Assembly: GCA_020081605.1 (NCBI GenBank)
Contig: JAHREC010000045.1
Span: 434,001 to 498,000 of the forward strand
Reading direction: 5' to 3'
Length of the DNA: 64,000 nt
Source of the DNA: Albifimbria verrucaria
Taxonomy: Eukaryota > Ascomycota > Sordariomycetes > Hypocreales > Stachybotryaceae
The position numbers and the translations under genes were made by a program. The notes beneath the pieces were generated by a model. That model saw only the letters and a list, made by a program, of their open reading frames with translations. It was not told the DNA's origin and made no database searches. Position 1 is the first letter of the stretch. Every line of letters starts with the position of its first letter. Of the stretch, positions 1 to 12,900 are shown piece after piece.

Positions 1-1141
1 CACCAGCAGCCTCTTCTTGTGTTAAGCCGTGACGTATAAAGGATCCCAACATATCAGGCCGGACTACTGCGTGGGGGCCGTATCGTTGGGAAACAATCTT
101 CTTTGCGACTCTGACACACCCAGTCAATTAGTGTAAAAACATACGTGGAATAAGGTAGAATATTGTACCCAATAAATGCGCCGAAGCCCAGCTTATCACC
201 CTCTTTTGGGAAGAGCGTACGAAAGACTGGGGATTGCAGAACCTTTGCCATCCAAGGAAGATTGGCCTGAATCAACATAAGCGGTACGGTCGAATTCAGC
301 ATCTTGAGATATTCATGGACGTCGGTGTTATCTCTCATGTAGCCAAAGGCCTCACCAAATGCCAACTCGCCGATCACATCGAGAGCGAAGAATTGAATCT
401 TCTCTGAAAGCTCCATTGGACGATACTCTTGACCCGTTGAGAGGTATCTACCCTCTATGAAGTCAACGAATTTTAAGACTTGAGATTCTATAGCAGCTTC
501 CATCATTTTGTTTTCTTTGCCGGAATACTACACCTCTGTTTAGACAAAGCATGTTTTAGGGCTCATGTTTAGTAGTCATTACTTACACCGGCGGACACCT
601 TACTTCTCAAGGTGGCATGTGCTGCGTCGTCACGCATTGAGAAAGTATGGTCCCTTGTCGGGTCTAGGCGAAACCCATCATACCCTTTGAGGAGCTGTAT
701 TAGTACTTAATCAAACTTATATATGAAAACAGAATCCTACTAACATGGCCCTCTTTCATATGCCGAGCGAGATGACATGATGCGTCGTAAGACTTCTGGG
801 TCATCAGTAACGAGCCTCGTTCGGTCCAATTCGAACGAGTGACCCTAGATGGTATCAGTGAATGCTTATTTAGAGAATCAGTGTTACCTACCGTACTTGT
901 CATTCATCTCTTTGATTGCTGTTGGTTGTCGACCTCTCACCGCTTCTCTGAGCATCCAATACTTGGAAAATCCGGCCCAGAATGGGCCAGGGATATGTGA
1001 GAGACGATACCATTGCCGCAAGATACGTAACAAGATGATAGAGCTTGCGATCGTGAGAAAGATCGTTAATGGACCTACCACGTTGCCTAAAACCGGCAGC
1101 GCAGCCATGTTCATTTCAACCTGATTATTTCTTGTAACCAT
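1..1141 (-). CDS. Cytochrome P450, cut by the left window edge (pisatin-demethylase-like)
   Basis: Membrane-anchored haem monooxygenase, probably a tailoring enzyme of the adjoining NRPS/PKS pathway (inference from position). The start at 1141 gives a hydrophobic anchor (residues about 18-40) and the P450 hinge HIPGPFWAG. Further exons give a VRIGPNE element, a DDPEVLRRI stretch (about 805-770) and LGSFIRHGLTQEEAAG at the left edge, the start of the I-helix. The ExxR and haem-Cys regions lie outside the window. Introns with GT/AG ends fit at about 893-846, 744-696, 588-530 and 169-109. The reading frame changes near 815, between VRIGPNE and the following LVTDD; here one base is extra or two are missing, unlike the usual single loss elsewhere. 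The family assignment is by overall look. An intact product would need the part beyond position 1. Confidence 0.85.
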
Positions 1142-1829
1142 GTTCTGACGAGTCGATGGTGAATCAAGCTAAGAACCGTGTAATAGAATACGATGAGATT
1201 GCCGACGACCGGAGGAAATTGGTGAGCCAGTATCTAGCCCACATATAGGACAAATCCGAGTTACGCGATTGAGATCGTCGCATATACAAGGATTTAGTAA
1301 CAACGAATAAATGCCAAGCCTCCGGAATTCTTGAGGTCACAATGCAGCAAATCCTTGCCAAATATTGACAACACCGCTTGCAGCTGAACACGATGCATAC
1401 GCAACACAAGTCCATACTTCACGCAAGAGCATTACCTCCATCCTATTTGCCGTACCCCTCGCCTTACCTGCGGGCGTCAACCAGGTTCAAGCATAATCCC
1501 GCAGAATCCTGATTGAGGAGTGGTGTACATACTGAGCCATGCAGGCAAGCTCCGATCCTGGCTCCTTATAGTATCTTGATTACGTTAGGCTAATTTCGAA
1601 TTGCATGGTGGATTCCTGGCACTCTTTCTTGGTTTTTCAAGCCACGCATAAGCCAGCTGCAAATATGACGCCTCTCCGGAAGATATAACCCGGAACGAAT
1701 GCGTTCGCAAGGATTCGACGGCAGTTACACCCCATCTTTCATCACATGAACACTATTCTATTTGGGAAGACGGCGCATCAGTCATGGAATTTGATAAGTT
1801 TTCTTGTATTCAAATGTAATTATTATGGC
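1142..1829. other. Intergenic, P450 promoter and NRPS 3' flank
   Basis: No convincing gene. It lies between the start of the minus-strand P450 and the end of the minus-strand NRPS. It should contain the NRPS terminator and P450 promoter, but I see no distinctive motif. Confidence 0.6.
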
Positions 1830-4800
1830 TCATCTTTGACTTAGGTCGATGACGAGGTCTTCCAGCTTTCTACTTCGGAACACATCCGCCATTGTCAAGA
1901 AGATATTGTGTTTTCTAGCCTCCAGTATTATACGTAATACAGAAAGCGAATCAACTTCGCCATAATAACAATTGGCATTATGGCCAGCTGGTGTGTCCGG
2001 CCCTAATGCGTTTTCATATACAGTTCTCAATTTCTTTAACAATTCAGCTGGGTTTTGGTCGGGGTGCTCAGCAAATGGATGAGATTCCAGTATTCGGGCA
2101 TTTGTTGAAGGTTGTATGCGGAGAACAACAGATGCTGGTTGAACCTCTTCAGAGTCCTTAATAGAACTGAGATGCTTTGAAGCATCTCTTATAGTCCTGT
2201 CTTCATGCGTAATGATGTACTTTAATGCCCCTCCAAGGAGCTTGGAAACATGAGACATAATACGATCACTTGTTGATGAGCCCCAGTAACTGAGCAGTGC
2301 TTGGATGTTATTCTTGAATACCTCAACCCGCAAAGTGATGTCGGCCTATGATAAGATATTAGCCAGAACGCTCACTCATGAAGGACCGCATGGAAGTCAT
2401 CTCACCTCTGCTGGATCTGCTAGGGCGATATAGTTGAATGCCAGACCTGAGGAAATTAATTTGTCAGATTTTAGGTGAACAACCGAGATATTGGTGTTGA
2501 AGAGGCGATTTGAGATTGTGCCCAGGCTTTGCTGAATTTGTAAAAGAGATGGATTCTGATGAGATATGCAATCAAAAGTTTGAGATTGTATGTTGTACAA
2601 AATCCCCGATATCGTCTCATCATCATTAAGCAAGGTTCTGCAAATGAGCTGTCGGATATATGGACCTACTCCGTCTTCGATGTGGTCAATTGGAGCGTCG
2701 CGTCCGGAAGTGACAAATCCAAAGCAGACATCGTTATTGTCATGGTAGTTCCGCAGAATCAGACTCCAAGCCGTTTTGATGATGCTCGCTACAGTGAGCC
2801 CACGCGTCCGCACAAATTCGAAAATCTCATTAACTTCTGAGATAGGAACCGACACAGTTCGGAGAGTTTGAGAACATTTCTCTTTGAGATTCGGTTCAAT
2901 CAAGAAATTACAAGGCTGAACACCTCGAAGATACTCACCCCAAAATTGCATATCCTTTTCTATGGGAGTCTCTTGCAAATATGCCACGAATTGTGAATAT
3001 GGGCAATTGGATGTCCCTTGGAGCTCGCCGCTGTACGCTCTGCCTAGATCCCTGACTAAAATTTGTATCGAATGGCCATCATAGCATGTGTGAAGAAGAT
3101 TCAGTCTCAGGAATGTTCGACGTGCAGCAGTTTGGCATATAATGGCTTGATTGGATGTGATATTTTGCGCACAACCTTTGGCATCGCATTCCAGTAAAGC
3201 TTTTGCCTCGGAGTCTGAGCCAGCCAACTGGACAATATTATCGGGGACAGTCTTCAGCACGGCCTGGTCAAACAGTCGGGTGCTTGAAGGACTCTCAAAG
3301 AATATTGTTCGCAGAATTGGATGATGCTGTGCCACAAGTCGCCAAGCATCAGCAAGACGGTTGATGTCCAATGGATCACGATCAGTGATGCTCGAAATCT
3401 CAAAGACAGAATACGCCGCATAGAAAGGCTGAGCTGTAGCGCTGCGCGTGATAAGCATTCCTTCCTGTATTGGTGAACAGGGTACACATCTTCAATATGA
3501 TCCTCTGTGATACCAAAGTTTGGAAGAATAGAGCGTTGAACTATTTGAAGTTCGCTCGGCGAATATCGATCTTGCCATCTTTTAATGGCTGTAGAGACAG
3601 TATTTTGGTCATGCGGTAATGAGGTATGTGGTTCAATCAAGGTAGAGGTATGGTGACACAAACTGAAAAGGCTATTGCTTGTAAGAATATCCTTAGCTTT
3701 TATGTCCAGAAGAGAACGCCTTGCCAGCATGACAAGTCGTATAGCAGTGATGGAATCACCACCATTGCCGATGAAACTTTCCCCATTGAAATCTGATCTG
3801 TCGGTACTTGAAGCACTTCGCTACATAAACGTTGTATTTTTTCCTCCAGTGCCGTCAAGCGAGAGTCTTTAGGACAACTATTTGGAGACGTTTGCATTTC
3901 CAAATGAGTTTGTGTGTCTGTGTCATACTCCTTTACAAAGGAGTTGACGCTTGTTCTGTCAATCTTGCCAGATGTGTTATAAGGGAGAGCCTCCACGGCA
4001 ATGAAGATCGAAGGGATCATGTATGGAGCCAACCTTGCAGAAAGATGCTTGCGTAGACCGGTAAGTTTCTCCTTAAGGCCATTGTTGCTAGAAGCAAAGA
4101 TAACTCGCAACGAAACTGGTGGGCTATCGGGATTATCTAAGCAGGTTTTGAAGACAAGGACCGCAACGAGCCTCTCTTTCAACCGTCCAGTCTTGGGGAA
4201 AATAACAACAGCATTCTTAATATCTGTAGCAGTTGATATAATGTACTCAACTTCATCCAGCTCAACTCTTTGCCCATTCACTTTGACTTGTGCATCTTTG
4301 CGGGCCTCGAAAAGTACTGAGCCGTCCATGCTATACCTGCATACATCACCGGTACGATAGAAACGCCGGGGCTTGCACTGGTCAGCATGTAGTAAAGGCC
4401 AATCCTTCACCTCGCACCACGGAGGATTCTCAACAAAAGATGCGGCTGTGCGAGCAGGATCTCCAAGGTAGCCTTTTGTTACGATTGGCCCTTCGATCCA
4501 CAGCTCTCCAGCAGTGCCCACGGGCGAAAGTCGGTCTGGATTCTCTGGATTGACAATCCAGTACCGACAACCGAAGGGTTTGCCAATATTGGCCGGATTA
4601 CTGGTTTTATTCAATGCAGGCGTGGCGCTTGAATAAATGCATGTTTCGGCAGGGCCGTAACACGCAACAAGATGTAACACATCTGCCCATTTCTCCACTA
4701 CCTCGTGAGTGAGCTTCTCACCACCAAGAATTAGCTTCTTTAACGACACCACCTCTCTCGGGTCAAGAAGACTAGCCACGCTTGGCGTTAAAAAGCACAT

Positions 4801-7800
4801 GTTGGCTTCAAGGGCATTAATAGAGCCGGCCAAATCGTTGTATCGATCTTCATCTTTAGGCACACAAACGCATCCGCCATGTATCAGGGTGGTCCAGATA
4901 TCTGCGACACTAACATCGAAGACAAATGCAGCAAAGTTGTACATGCGTGTGTTTGGTCCTATGCCATAGAACTCTCCATGAGCCATTGAGCTGGAGCATA
5001 GCGTAGCATGTTCTACAACGATTCCTTTCGGAACTCCTGTTGACCCAGAGGTGAATTGAATCACGACTGGAGCTGTCGGAGAGACAGTGGGTAACAAGAC
5101 CTCCCGATCAAGAACCTGTTCTTGAAGCAGCTCATATTCGTTGAAGCAAATTATTTCTTCAGCCAAGTTACTGACATAGCTTGCATGTAGCCGACTGGTG
5201 ACGACTATTCTTGAATGAAGGCTTTGCACGATTGATTGGAGCCGCTTGGTTGGATGAAGCGGGTCAAGAATGCTGTAAGAGGCGCCACACTTCATAATGC
5301 CCAACATTGCGACAATAGCCCATCGCGACTTTTCAAAGCAAAGAGGCACACATTTTCTTTGGTTGGAACCTATCCCAGTCGCTAGCAGCCTTTTGGCAAA
5401 CGCACTAGAGAGTATATCAAGTTCTTCGTATGATAATGTTCCATCCCAAGCTGATATCGCCACGGTTAAAGGACGCTCCTCAGTTCGAAGCTTCACCCTG
5501 TTATGAACACAGTCTTCATATAAGGGGAACAGAGACTTTTGCCATGAAGAAATAGTTGACAGATCGAAATCCGAGAAAACATCAATCTTCCCAATCGGTG
5601 TCGTTGGAGAAGAAGTCAACTCCTTTACTGCTTGCTTCATGTGGTGTAACAGCACATTGACATATCGAGGTTCAATAACCTTGCTATCAAACTGAGCTGT
5701 CAACTTGATAGACTCTTTGCCCAGCTGGCATTCCATAACCAGTGGGTAGTCATAGCAAATGGTTTGTTTTTCGATATGTATACCTCCAACCGCCAAATCG
5801 GAGGTCATGCTGTCCGGCTGAATAACTAAAATATTTTGAAACTTGCACATATTCGCATGTTCCAAGCTAATTTTTGCAATGTGTTGGAGGCCGAAATATT
5901 CATGCTTTAGAATAGAAACATTTTTGGCTTGAATCCGCGTGAGAAATTGTGCAACAGGCATGTCAGGCTGGTCTACCTGCACCCAGAATGGAACACAAGA
6001 AATTGTCGGCCCAATGATCTCGACGACTTGAGCAATTGGAGCATGTCGACCAGTTCCTATAAGGCCAAAAATTGCCTCGCGCTTGTTGGTATGCGCTGCA
6101 ACTACAAGTGCCCAGGCTGTCTGAAGCACTGTTGCCAGGGTGTAATCACCGTTGGCTTGAAAATCCATAGGCAAGGTCATTTCCGACGCTGAATTAGTCT
6201 GAGGGTCCACAGAAAATGCACCGGATTTATGACGGGGTTGAGGAAAATGGCTAATACTGTGAGCACTGCCTTGTGACGCCCAATATGAGCGAGAAGCTTC
6301 ATAGTCCAGGGCTTGCAGATACTGAGAAAACCGGCAAAGACCTGGTGTTGAATGAATGGATTCATTGTCATAAGCTCTGCGAACCTTTTCAAGCAGTAGA
6401 TGTAACGACCATCCATCTAATATCGCGTGGTGCCAGGTGAATACTAAATGTTTCTTGTCTCCAGTATCGATGATGCAGAACCTAGTTAAACAGTCTCCAT
6501 AGCTCATTGGCAACTTTCTGTCTTCTTGGCAGTTATTGAGGCTTTCACTCTTCTTCCATGTAATAGTGTCATCGACAACCACCACAAGACAGCCGTGATT
6601 CGGAAGGTCTGTTATCCTGGATCTAAGAATCGGTGTTGTTTTGAAAACCCTCTCCCAGCTATTCTGGTACCTTTCCAAGTCGATTTGCTTTGGTATAGAG
6701 AGAACAGTCTGTGCGATGTATGTGCCAGGATTTTTGATACCCATTGCCATTAAGCTTTCTTGCATTGGGCTGCAAGGATAAATGTCCTGTATTGCATCAA
6801 CACCGATGTTGTATATAGCGCTGATGTGAGTTTTGGTGTCTGATATTTCCACTTCAGAGGACAATTCCAACAACGCATATGGAGATGGATCTTGCCAGAT
6901 AGGTCTCTGATCTCCTTTCTTCTCAGGTCTCATAGCTGCAGCCATTGATTTCAAGTCGGGGTGTACGAGACAGTCGGCTACTGAGAGACAATGTCCCTGC
7001 GTTCGAAGTAGCGCTGTGAGTTTTATGGCTGCTACAGAGTCTCCACCTAATTGAAGAAAGTTTCCGCTGCCAATAATATTTACAGGCATCTGTAGTATCT
7101 CGGCCCAAGCGGTTTGTAGAACACGCTCTTCTTCGGTAAGGTGTTGTGGAGAAAGCGACTGCTCTCCCAGCCCATAAGACGCAATAGACGCAGGAGACAA
7201 CGCAGCTCCAAGCGCTCGCAAGGCTTTTCTATCCACTTTTCCGCTTATATTTGTGGGTATCTTTCGCAAAGGGATATATATCTGAGGTACCATGTAATAC
7301 GGTACTTTCTCTTGAATCTTGGATTTAGCAGCCCTGATTGGATTAAGGAAGCTGAGTGTCATGGGAAGAATAAGATCTTCCGAGTCGGTAGGCTCCGTTA
7401 TGTCAGCGCACACGAATGCTGCGAGGAGCTGCCTGCCTGGGAGACATTTTGGTTTGATCATCTCACAAGCAACGGCCCATATGTTATGTTTCGAAGACTG
7501 CATAAGGCAGTGGGCAACTTCAGCCAGATCAATTCGTATTCCATTCCATTTTGCTTGGTGGTCTTTTCGCTCAACATATATTATGCTCCCATCATCCGAG
7601 AATCGAGCAAGATCACCTGTCTTCAAGAATGTTCGGGATGGGGGTTGTAACTGGTCGAGGTCGTTGATTTGCCCATTCGGGGTGGTTCTTAGGAACTCTG
7701 GCAGTGAAACAAAGGTCGATTTGCTTCTCGCTGGGTCCTTAAAAATCTAGACGAACTTGAAATGCCACCACTCTCGACTAGCAGCTCTCCCACACAACCG

Positions 7801-9532
7801 AGTGGTTGAAGGCGATTGTGATCACCGGGGTGTACAATCCATACTTTAGCGTTCCTGGGTGTTCCGACATCCAATGCATCCTTGCCGTCTTCCAGAATTC
7901 GACGACCAGTAAAAGTAAACGTTGCCTCGGACTGTCCATAGCCTACATACATGCGAGCTTAGCTTACCCAGCGGCTGATGAGAGACTTTGGGACTGGCTC
8001 GCCACCAACCACAATTGTATGCACGCCAGGAACTTGTTTGGGGTCAAGGAGGCTAGCACCGGTTGGCGTTGTAAGAATGCTGTTTATCCTCCATGTTGTT
8101 ACACAATCTGCCAACGAGCTTCTGACCTCTGCAGTCCTTGGCACACACACACAACCACCAAAATACATGGTCACATAAATCTGGCATACGCTCGCTGAGA
8201 ACACCAACGGGGCACTTTGAAGCACACGACTATCTGGGTCGAGCCCCAATAGGCGTGTGCCGCACAAGTAGAGCAGAGCGAGCTATGATCTATAACGATC
8301 CCCTTTGGGTCACCGGTGCTGCCAGAAGTGAATTGAATATATGCTGGTGACGAAGATGGCGTGTGTCTTTCAAACATAATATCGGAAAGCTTCAAGACAA
8401 ATCCAGGCTCCAGAGTGATGACAGACTGGATGATTTCACGGAGCCAGAGAGATTGTACCGAAGAGGCGATTACGGCTTTGGCCTCTACCATAGACAATAC
8501 AGCTCGAATTCTTTCAGGGGATGCCCGGGGTCCATCACAACATAACACCCGCCCATCTTCTGAATAGCTATCATCAGAATGATGACGAGGGCTGAATTCT
8601 CAAAGCAAATAGGTATCGGATTAGCTAAATTGGAGTCGGGCCATAAGTTGTAGAGGTAGTGTGCTAGGGAAGACGACAATTTGTCTAATTCCTTGTAGGA
8701 AACACGGCCATCCCACCCGTCCACAGCAATTGCGTCTGGACGAATGAAGGCTTGCTGCTTCAAGACATCCGAGAACGTTTCATCCAATCTTTGAACTTCA
8801 GTGCGATTCCAATCGTCTATCTGTTTTCTATCGCACGGATTCAACGTTTGCAAAACACTGACAGGATGTGCATCGTCGAGAAGCCATAACTGTTGAAGCA
8901 CAAAGGCGAATTGTTGATGAAGACGGGTGATTTGAGTGTCCGTGAAACGAGCGGTATTGAAACTGTATGACGCCTGGGCCGTTGGATGCAAAGATATCTT
9001 GACAGCTACATCACAGTTTTTGTTCAGAATAGTCTGATCTATGCCTTCGCCTGTAATAAACTGCAAGAAGTTGCGAGGGTACAACTCCGAGTGTCGTGAA
9101 CTTGGGAGACTGTTCGACTCCTCTTCGTATGGCTTTGTGTAAACCGAATTCAGTGCTTCGTGCTTCGTAATGCCTTCATCATTGTTGAAGTTCATAACGA
9201 TTGCCTTGTAATCTTGGGAATCGTCCAAGTAGACAAGCTCCACTCTTTCTATGTCCAAGTATTTTGGTGCTACAAGTGCCCATGAGAACTGAAATAAGCT
9301 AATCTCTTTAACCCCCGAACACTTGGTCCCAAGGTTGGTAAAGAATAAGGACCCTTCATGTTTGGAAGCAGTGGCCTTGGGATATCAACATTGCTTTGGC
9401 TGCCAACGTCGATGGTCATAATTACTTTCGGTTGGGAAAAGACTAGGAACAACCTGTCAGAAATGTCCTACCGTTCAAGTACGGGGCACACTGGGTATCC
9501 ATTCTTGACTTTGAACTTGGCAGAAGGGCCAT
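1830..9532 (-). CDS. Two-module nonribosomal peptide synthetase, (C)-A-T-C-A-T-C-T
   Basis: Large cytosolic assembly-line enzyme. Order from the start: a shortened C-like region without HHxxxDG (about 9400-8850); A1 with FTSGSTGDPKG, GYGQSEAT, KTGDLARF and NISGKVDRK (about 8800-7190); T1 with LGGDS (about 7060); C1 with HHAILDGWS (about 6420); A2 with FTSGSTGVPKG, YGPAET, YRTGDV and NTSGKIDR (about 5450-3950); T2 with GNGGDS (about 3760); C2 with LHTCYDG (about 3080); T3 with GEVDSLS (about 1960). There is no thioesterase or reductase, so the final C or an external enzyme must release the product. I chose the ATG at 9532 because it leads through a 72-base intron (9400-9471) into the main frame. 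A second intron is 2346-2405. Single missing bases are needed at about 9526-9528, 9312-9316, 8517-8520, 8244-8247, 7739-7745, 3781-3784 and 3480-3482. An in-frame TAA lies at 7959-7961. Divergent from the HR-PKS, so probably co-regulated. Substrates are unknown. Confidence 0.9.
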
Positions 9533-9983
9533 CTCAGGACTTGATTTCTTTAGTCAGACATGGTAACTATTGAATTAACTGCAGCATGCAATGTAACCTA
9601 ATACAAATAAATCCCTGCTCCGAACCGGACCGGGCCATTCTCCGCAACGCATATTTGAGCCCAGCTCGGCAACGTAACGCCACTGGACGAAACCGAAATT
9701 TGGCTTGCAGCATCAGGATTTATTTCTTGGATCCTGCAGAACCGAGGATCTGCATCGAGATTTCATCCGTTTTAGACGTCAGTCGAGTCGTCAGCGGCTT
9801 ATTGACGTAGCATTTTCTGCACTCCGGTCGCGCAGCGTGGCGTTATGCAACACATCCAAATAGGAATGCCAATGTTCTACAACCATGAACAGCGTATATA
9901 GTTATGATTATTCCGTTGCTGATCTTGTTATGTTCAGGCTTACACGATAGAGGCTAATTCGAAATCATAAACCTCGTGCAAAA
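9533..9983. promoter_or_regulatory. Shared divergent promoter of NRPS and HR-PKS
   Basis: 450 bases separate the two start codons, so both genes must be driven from here. The stretch 9619-9636 reads TCCGAACCGGACCGGGCC and holds CGG-A-CCG and overlapping CCGG elements, the type of half-site bound by Zn2Cys6 regulators. A TATATA stands on the PKS side at 9895-9900. Binding is inference; no specific factor can be named. Confidence 0.65.
9895..9900 (+). promoter_or_regulatory. TATA-like box for the HR-PKS
   Basis: TATATA 84 bases upstream of the PKS start codon, a spacing like that seen for several other genes in this window. Confidence 0.4.
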
Positions 9984-12900
9984 ATGGAACGGATAGCAAT
10001 CATCGGGCTTGGATGCAGATTTTCTGGGGGCTACGGACCCTGACAAATTCTGGGATGTTCTTCTCAAGGGAGAAAGTACGTGGTCCGAGATACCTATATC
10101 TCGATTCAACAGTGATAACACGTATCATTCGAGTCCCGAGAAGAGAGGCTTGGTAAAATTCACCCTAGATATGCACTGTGAGAAGCTCTGATAAACTAAC
10201 AGCGCGCTTGACATGATACGATAGTCCAATGTCAAAGGAGGTCATTTTCTACAACAAGACTTAGCAATGTTTGATGCTTCCTTTTTCAACCTGTCTGGAA
10301 ATGTTGCAGCAGTACGTATCATTTATCAACTCTCTTCCACTTCAAAACAATCTTGTTAACTCCGTATAGGCCATGGATCCTCAGTACCGCATGGAACTTG
10401 AGGTTGTCTATGAAGCGATAGAGAATGGTACGTTTACTAAGTCTCCTAATTTGATAGTTACTTTCTGATTAACCTGCAATGTGCAGCCGGTCTGTCTTTA
10501 GAGTCCCTCAAAGGATCTAATACAGCCGTGTTTGCTGGAGCATGCTTCCGAGACTACCACGATTCTCTTATGCGTGACCCAGATACTCTACCACAGTCTT
10601 TTATGACAGGTAATGGAGGAGCAATGGCATCAAATCGGATTTCGCATTTCTTTGACTTGCAAGGACCAAGCATGACAGTTGATACTGGATGTTCAACAAC
10701 GCTTACAGCTCTCCATTTGGCTGTGCAGAGCTTACGGGCTCATGAATCAGATATAGCGATTGTATCTGGTGCAAGTCTAGCCATTAATCCAGATATGTTT
10801 GTAAGTCTGTCAGACCTCGGGTACGTAAAAATTCAGCCTATGTACATGGGCCCATTCTTATAACGACTTTTCAGAGTCCTTTCGAGCGAAGGCGTCTGCT
10901 ACAGCTTCGATAGTCGTGCTCATGGCTATGGAAGGGGAGGGTGTAGCTGCGATTATTGTAAAGCGGCTTATCGATGCGGAAAATAACGGGGATCCAGTTC
11001 GTGCCATCATTTGTGAATCCTCTCTGAACCAGGATGGGAAGACTGGAACTATCACGTCCCCTAGCCAGTCGGCACAGAGTGAACTTATTAAAACATGCTA
11101 CCGGCGAGCAGGACTAAATCCTCATGACACTGCGTATATAGAGGCACATGGAACAGGTACCCAAGCAGGTGACTTCACAGAAGCGTCTGCATTGGCTGAA
11201 GTGTTCTCGGGTTCAACAGACCAGGAAGCCGTCTTGTTTAGTTCAGTTAAGAGCATCATAGGCCATACGGAAGCAGTGAGCGGATTGGCCAGTGTTATAA
11301 AAGTTGTGTTGGCCTTAGAGAACCAACTAATTCCTCCGGCAGCGAGATTTGAACAACAAAACCCCAGGTTAGACTTGGAAAAGTGGAACATGCAGGTATG
11401 TAGGACCAACATTTTGCGAAGAATCACTTGACAACCAAGAATTATCTCTAACTGAGGCGTTATAGGTTCCTACGAAATTACAGCATTGGCCATCCAGGAA
11501 TAGCCCCGTCGTGCATCTATCAACAACTTCGGCTATGGCGGTACCAACGCCCACGTCATCCTAGAGGCCGCTAGTCTTCGTACAGAAAATAAAACAAATG
11601 GATTCATCTCCATGGAAAACTGCACGGCCGTTCATGACACATCTATGAGCAGCACGACGGTTGACAATGGTAAAGCCAATGGCCGCTTCTACCATTGCAG
11701 TAAACATGTGGAATTGCCCAATGGTAATCTCCATCGCGCTACCCCGATACATAACCCGAACAATGCCGAAAGTGGAGAGGCAGAAGAGCTGGTGTTCGTT
11801 CTCAGCGCCAAAGACGAAACTGCTATTGAAGCTAGGAGATTGCAATTAAAGAATTATATTACCGGTCATCCACAAGTTAATACCGACACCTTTCTCCACA
11901 ACCTGGCTTATACTTTGGGATCACGTAGATCTCTCTTTAAACGATCTCTAGCATATCTCGCCAGCTCTGCCACGAAACTGGTGAGCGCGCTGGAGAGACA
12001 AAATGTTAGTATCATACCCCTAGTGATTGCCCAAGGGTTGGCTTTGTTTTCACGGGACAAGGCGCGCAGTGGGCAGATATGGGCAGTCAACTCATTCACT
12101 CGTATCCGGTATTCCGCGATGCTCTTTTCAGAGCTGATGCTTGTATGAGAAGCTTGGGCTCAGAATGGTCTCTGATCGGTAACTCTCACTCTTCTATAGC
12201 AAATCTCACTGTCACTAACGCCTTTTAGACGAGCTCTTACGCGATGCTAAAACTAGCAGGGTTAATGAAATGGCTTTTAGTTTGCCCATTTGCGCCGCGG
12301 TCCAGCTTGCTCTTGTTGAGCTCCTACGAACATGGGGTGTCACACCAACAGCAGTCACGGGTCATTCCAGCGGCGAAATTGCAGCCGCTTATGTTGTTGG
12401 CGGCTTATCCTTTGAGTCCGTCATTGCAATTGCATACTTGCGCGGCGCAATTTCCTCCAACTTTGATTTGTTTGCACAGGGTAAAGGTGGCATGCTCGCT
12501 GTGGGCCTAGGGAGAGAGTCAGCAGAAAGTTACATACAACGTCAAACCGCTGGGATGGCGGTCGTGGCTTGCGTAAATAGCCAGATGAGTGTAACAGTCT
12601 CAGGAGATATAGAGGCACTTGCAGCACTTGAAATCATGCTCAAGGCGGACAATGTCTTTGCCAGGCGGCTCAAAGTTAGCGCCGCATTCCATTCTCCTCA
12701 TATGGCACCTGTTGCAGACGCGTACACCAGAGTCCTTGAGAAAGTGTTGGCGCCAGGGGCACCAGCAAATATCATGTTCTCTTCTTCCTTGACTGGAGAT
12801 TGCTTGGAGAACATTGACATGTTGTCAAGGGCTGACTATTGGGTTCAGAACATGCTTCAAGCTGTTGAGTTCCAAAGTTCTTTCTCAAATCTTTGCCTTG

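Noticed and set aside
7945..7970. 25-base intron GTAAGC...GTAG removing the TAA in A1
   Set aside because: Too short for a fungal intron, and its removal would destroy the conserved A-domain spacing.
9400..9471. In-frame TAG near the NRPS N-terminus as a nonsense mutation
   Set aside because: It lies inside a 72-base intron with GTAGGA donor and GGCAG acceptor that keeps the frame.
1830..9532. NRPS as a pseudogene because of many frame breaks
   Set aside because: The same type of single-base loss hits nearly every gene in the window, and all domain motifs are otherwise well kept. Only the TAA at 7959 argues for loss of function.
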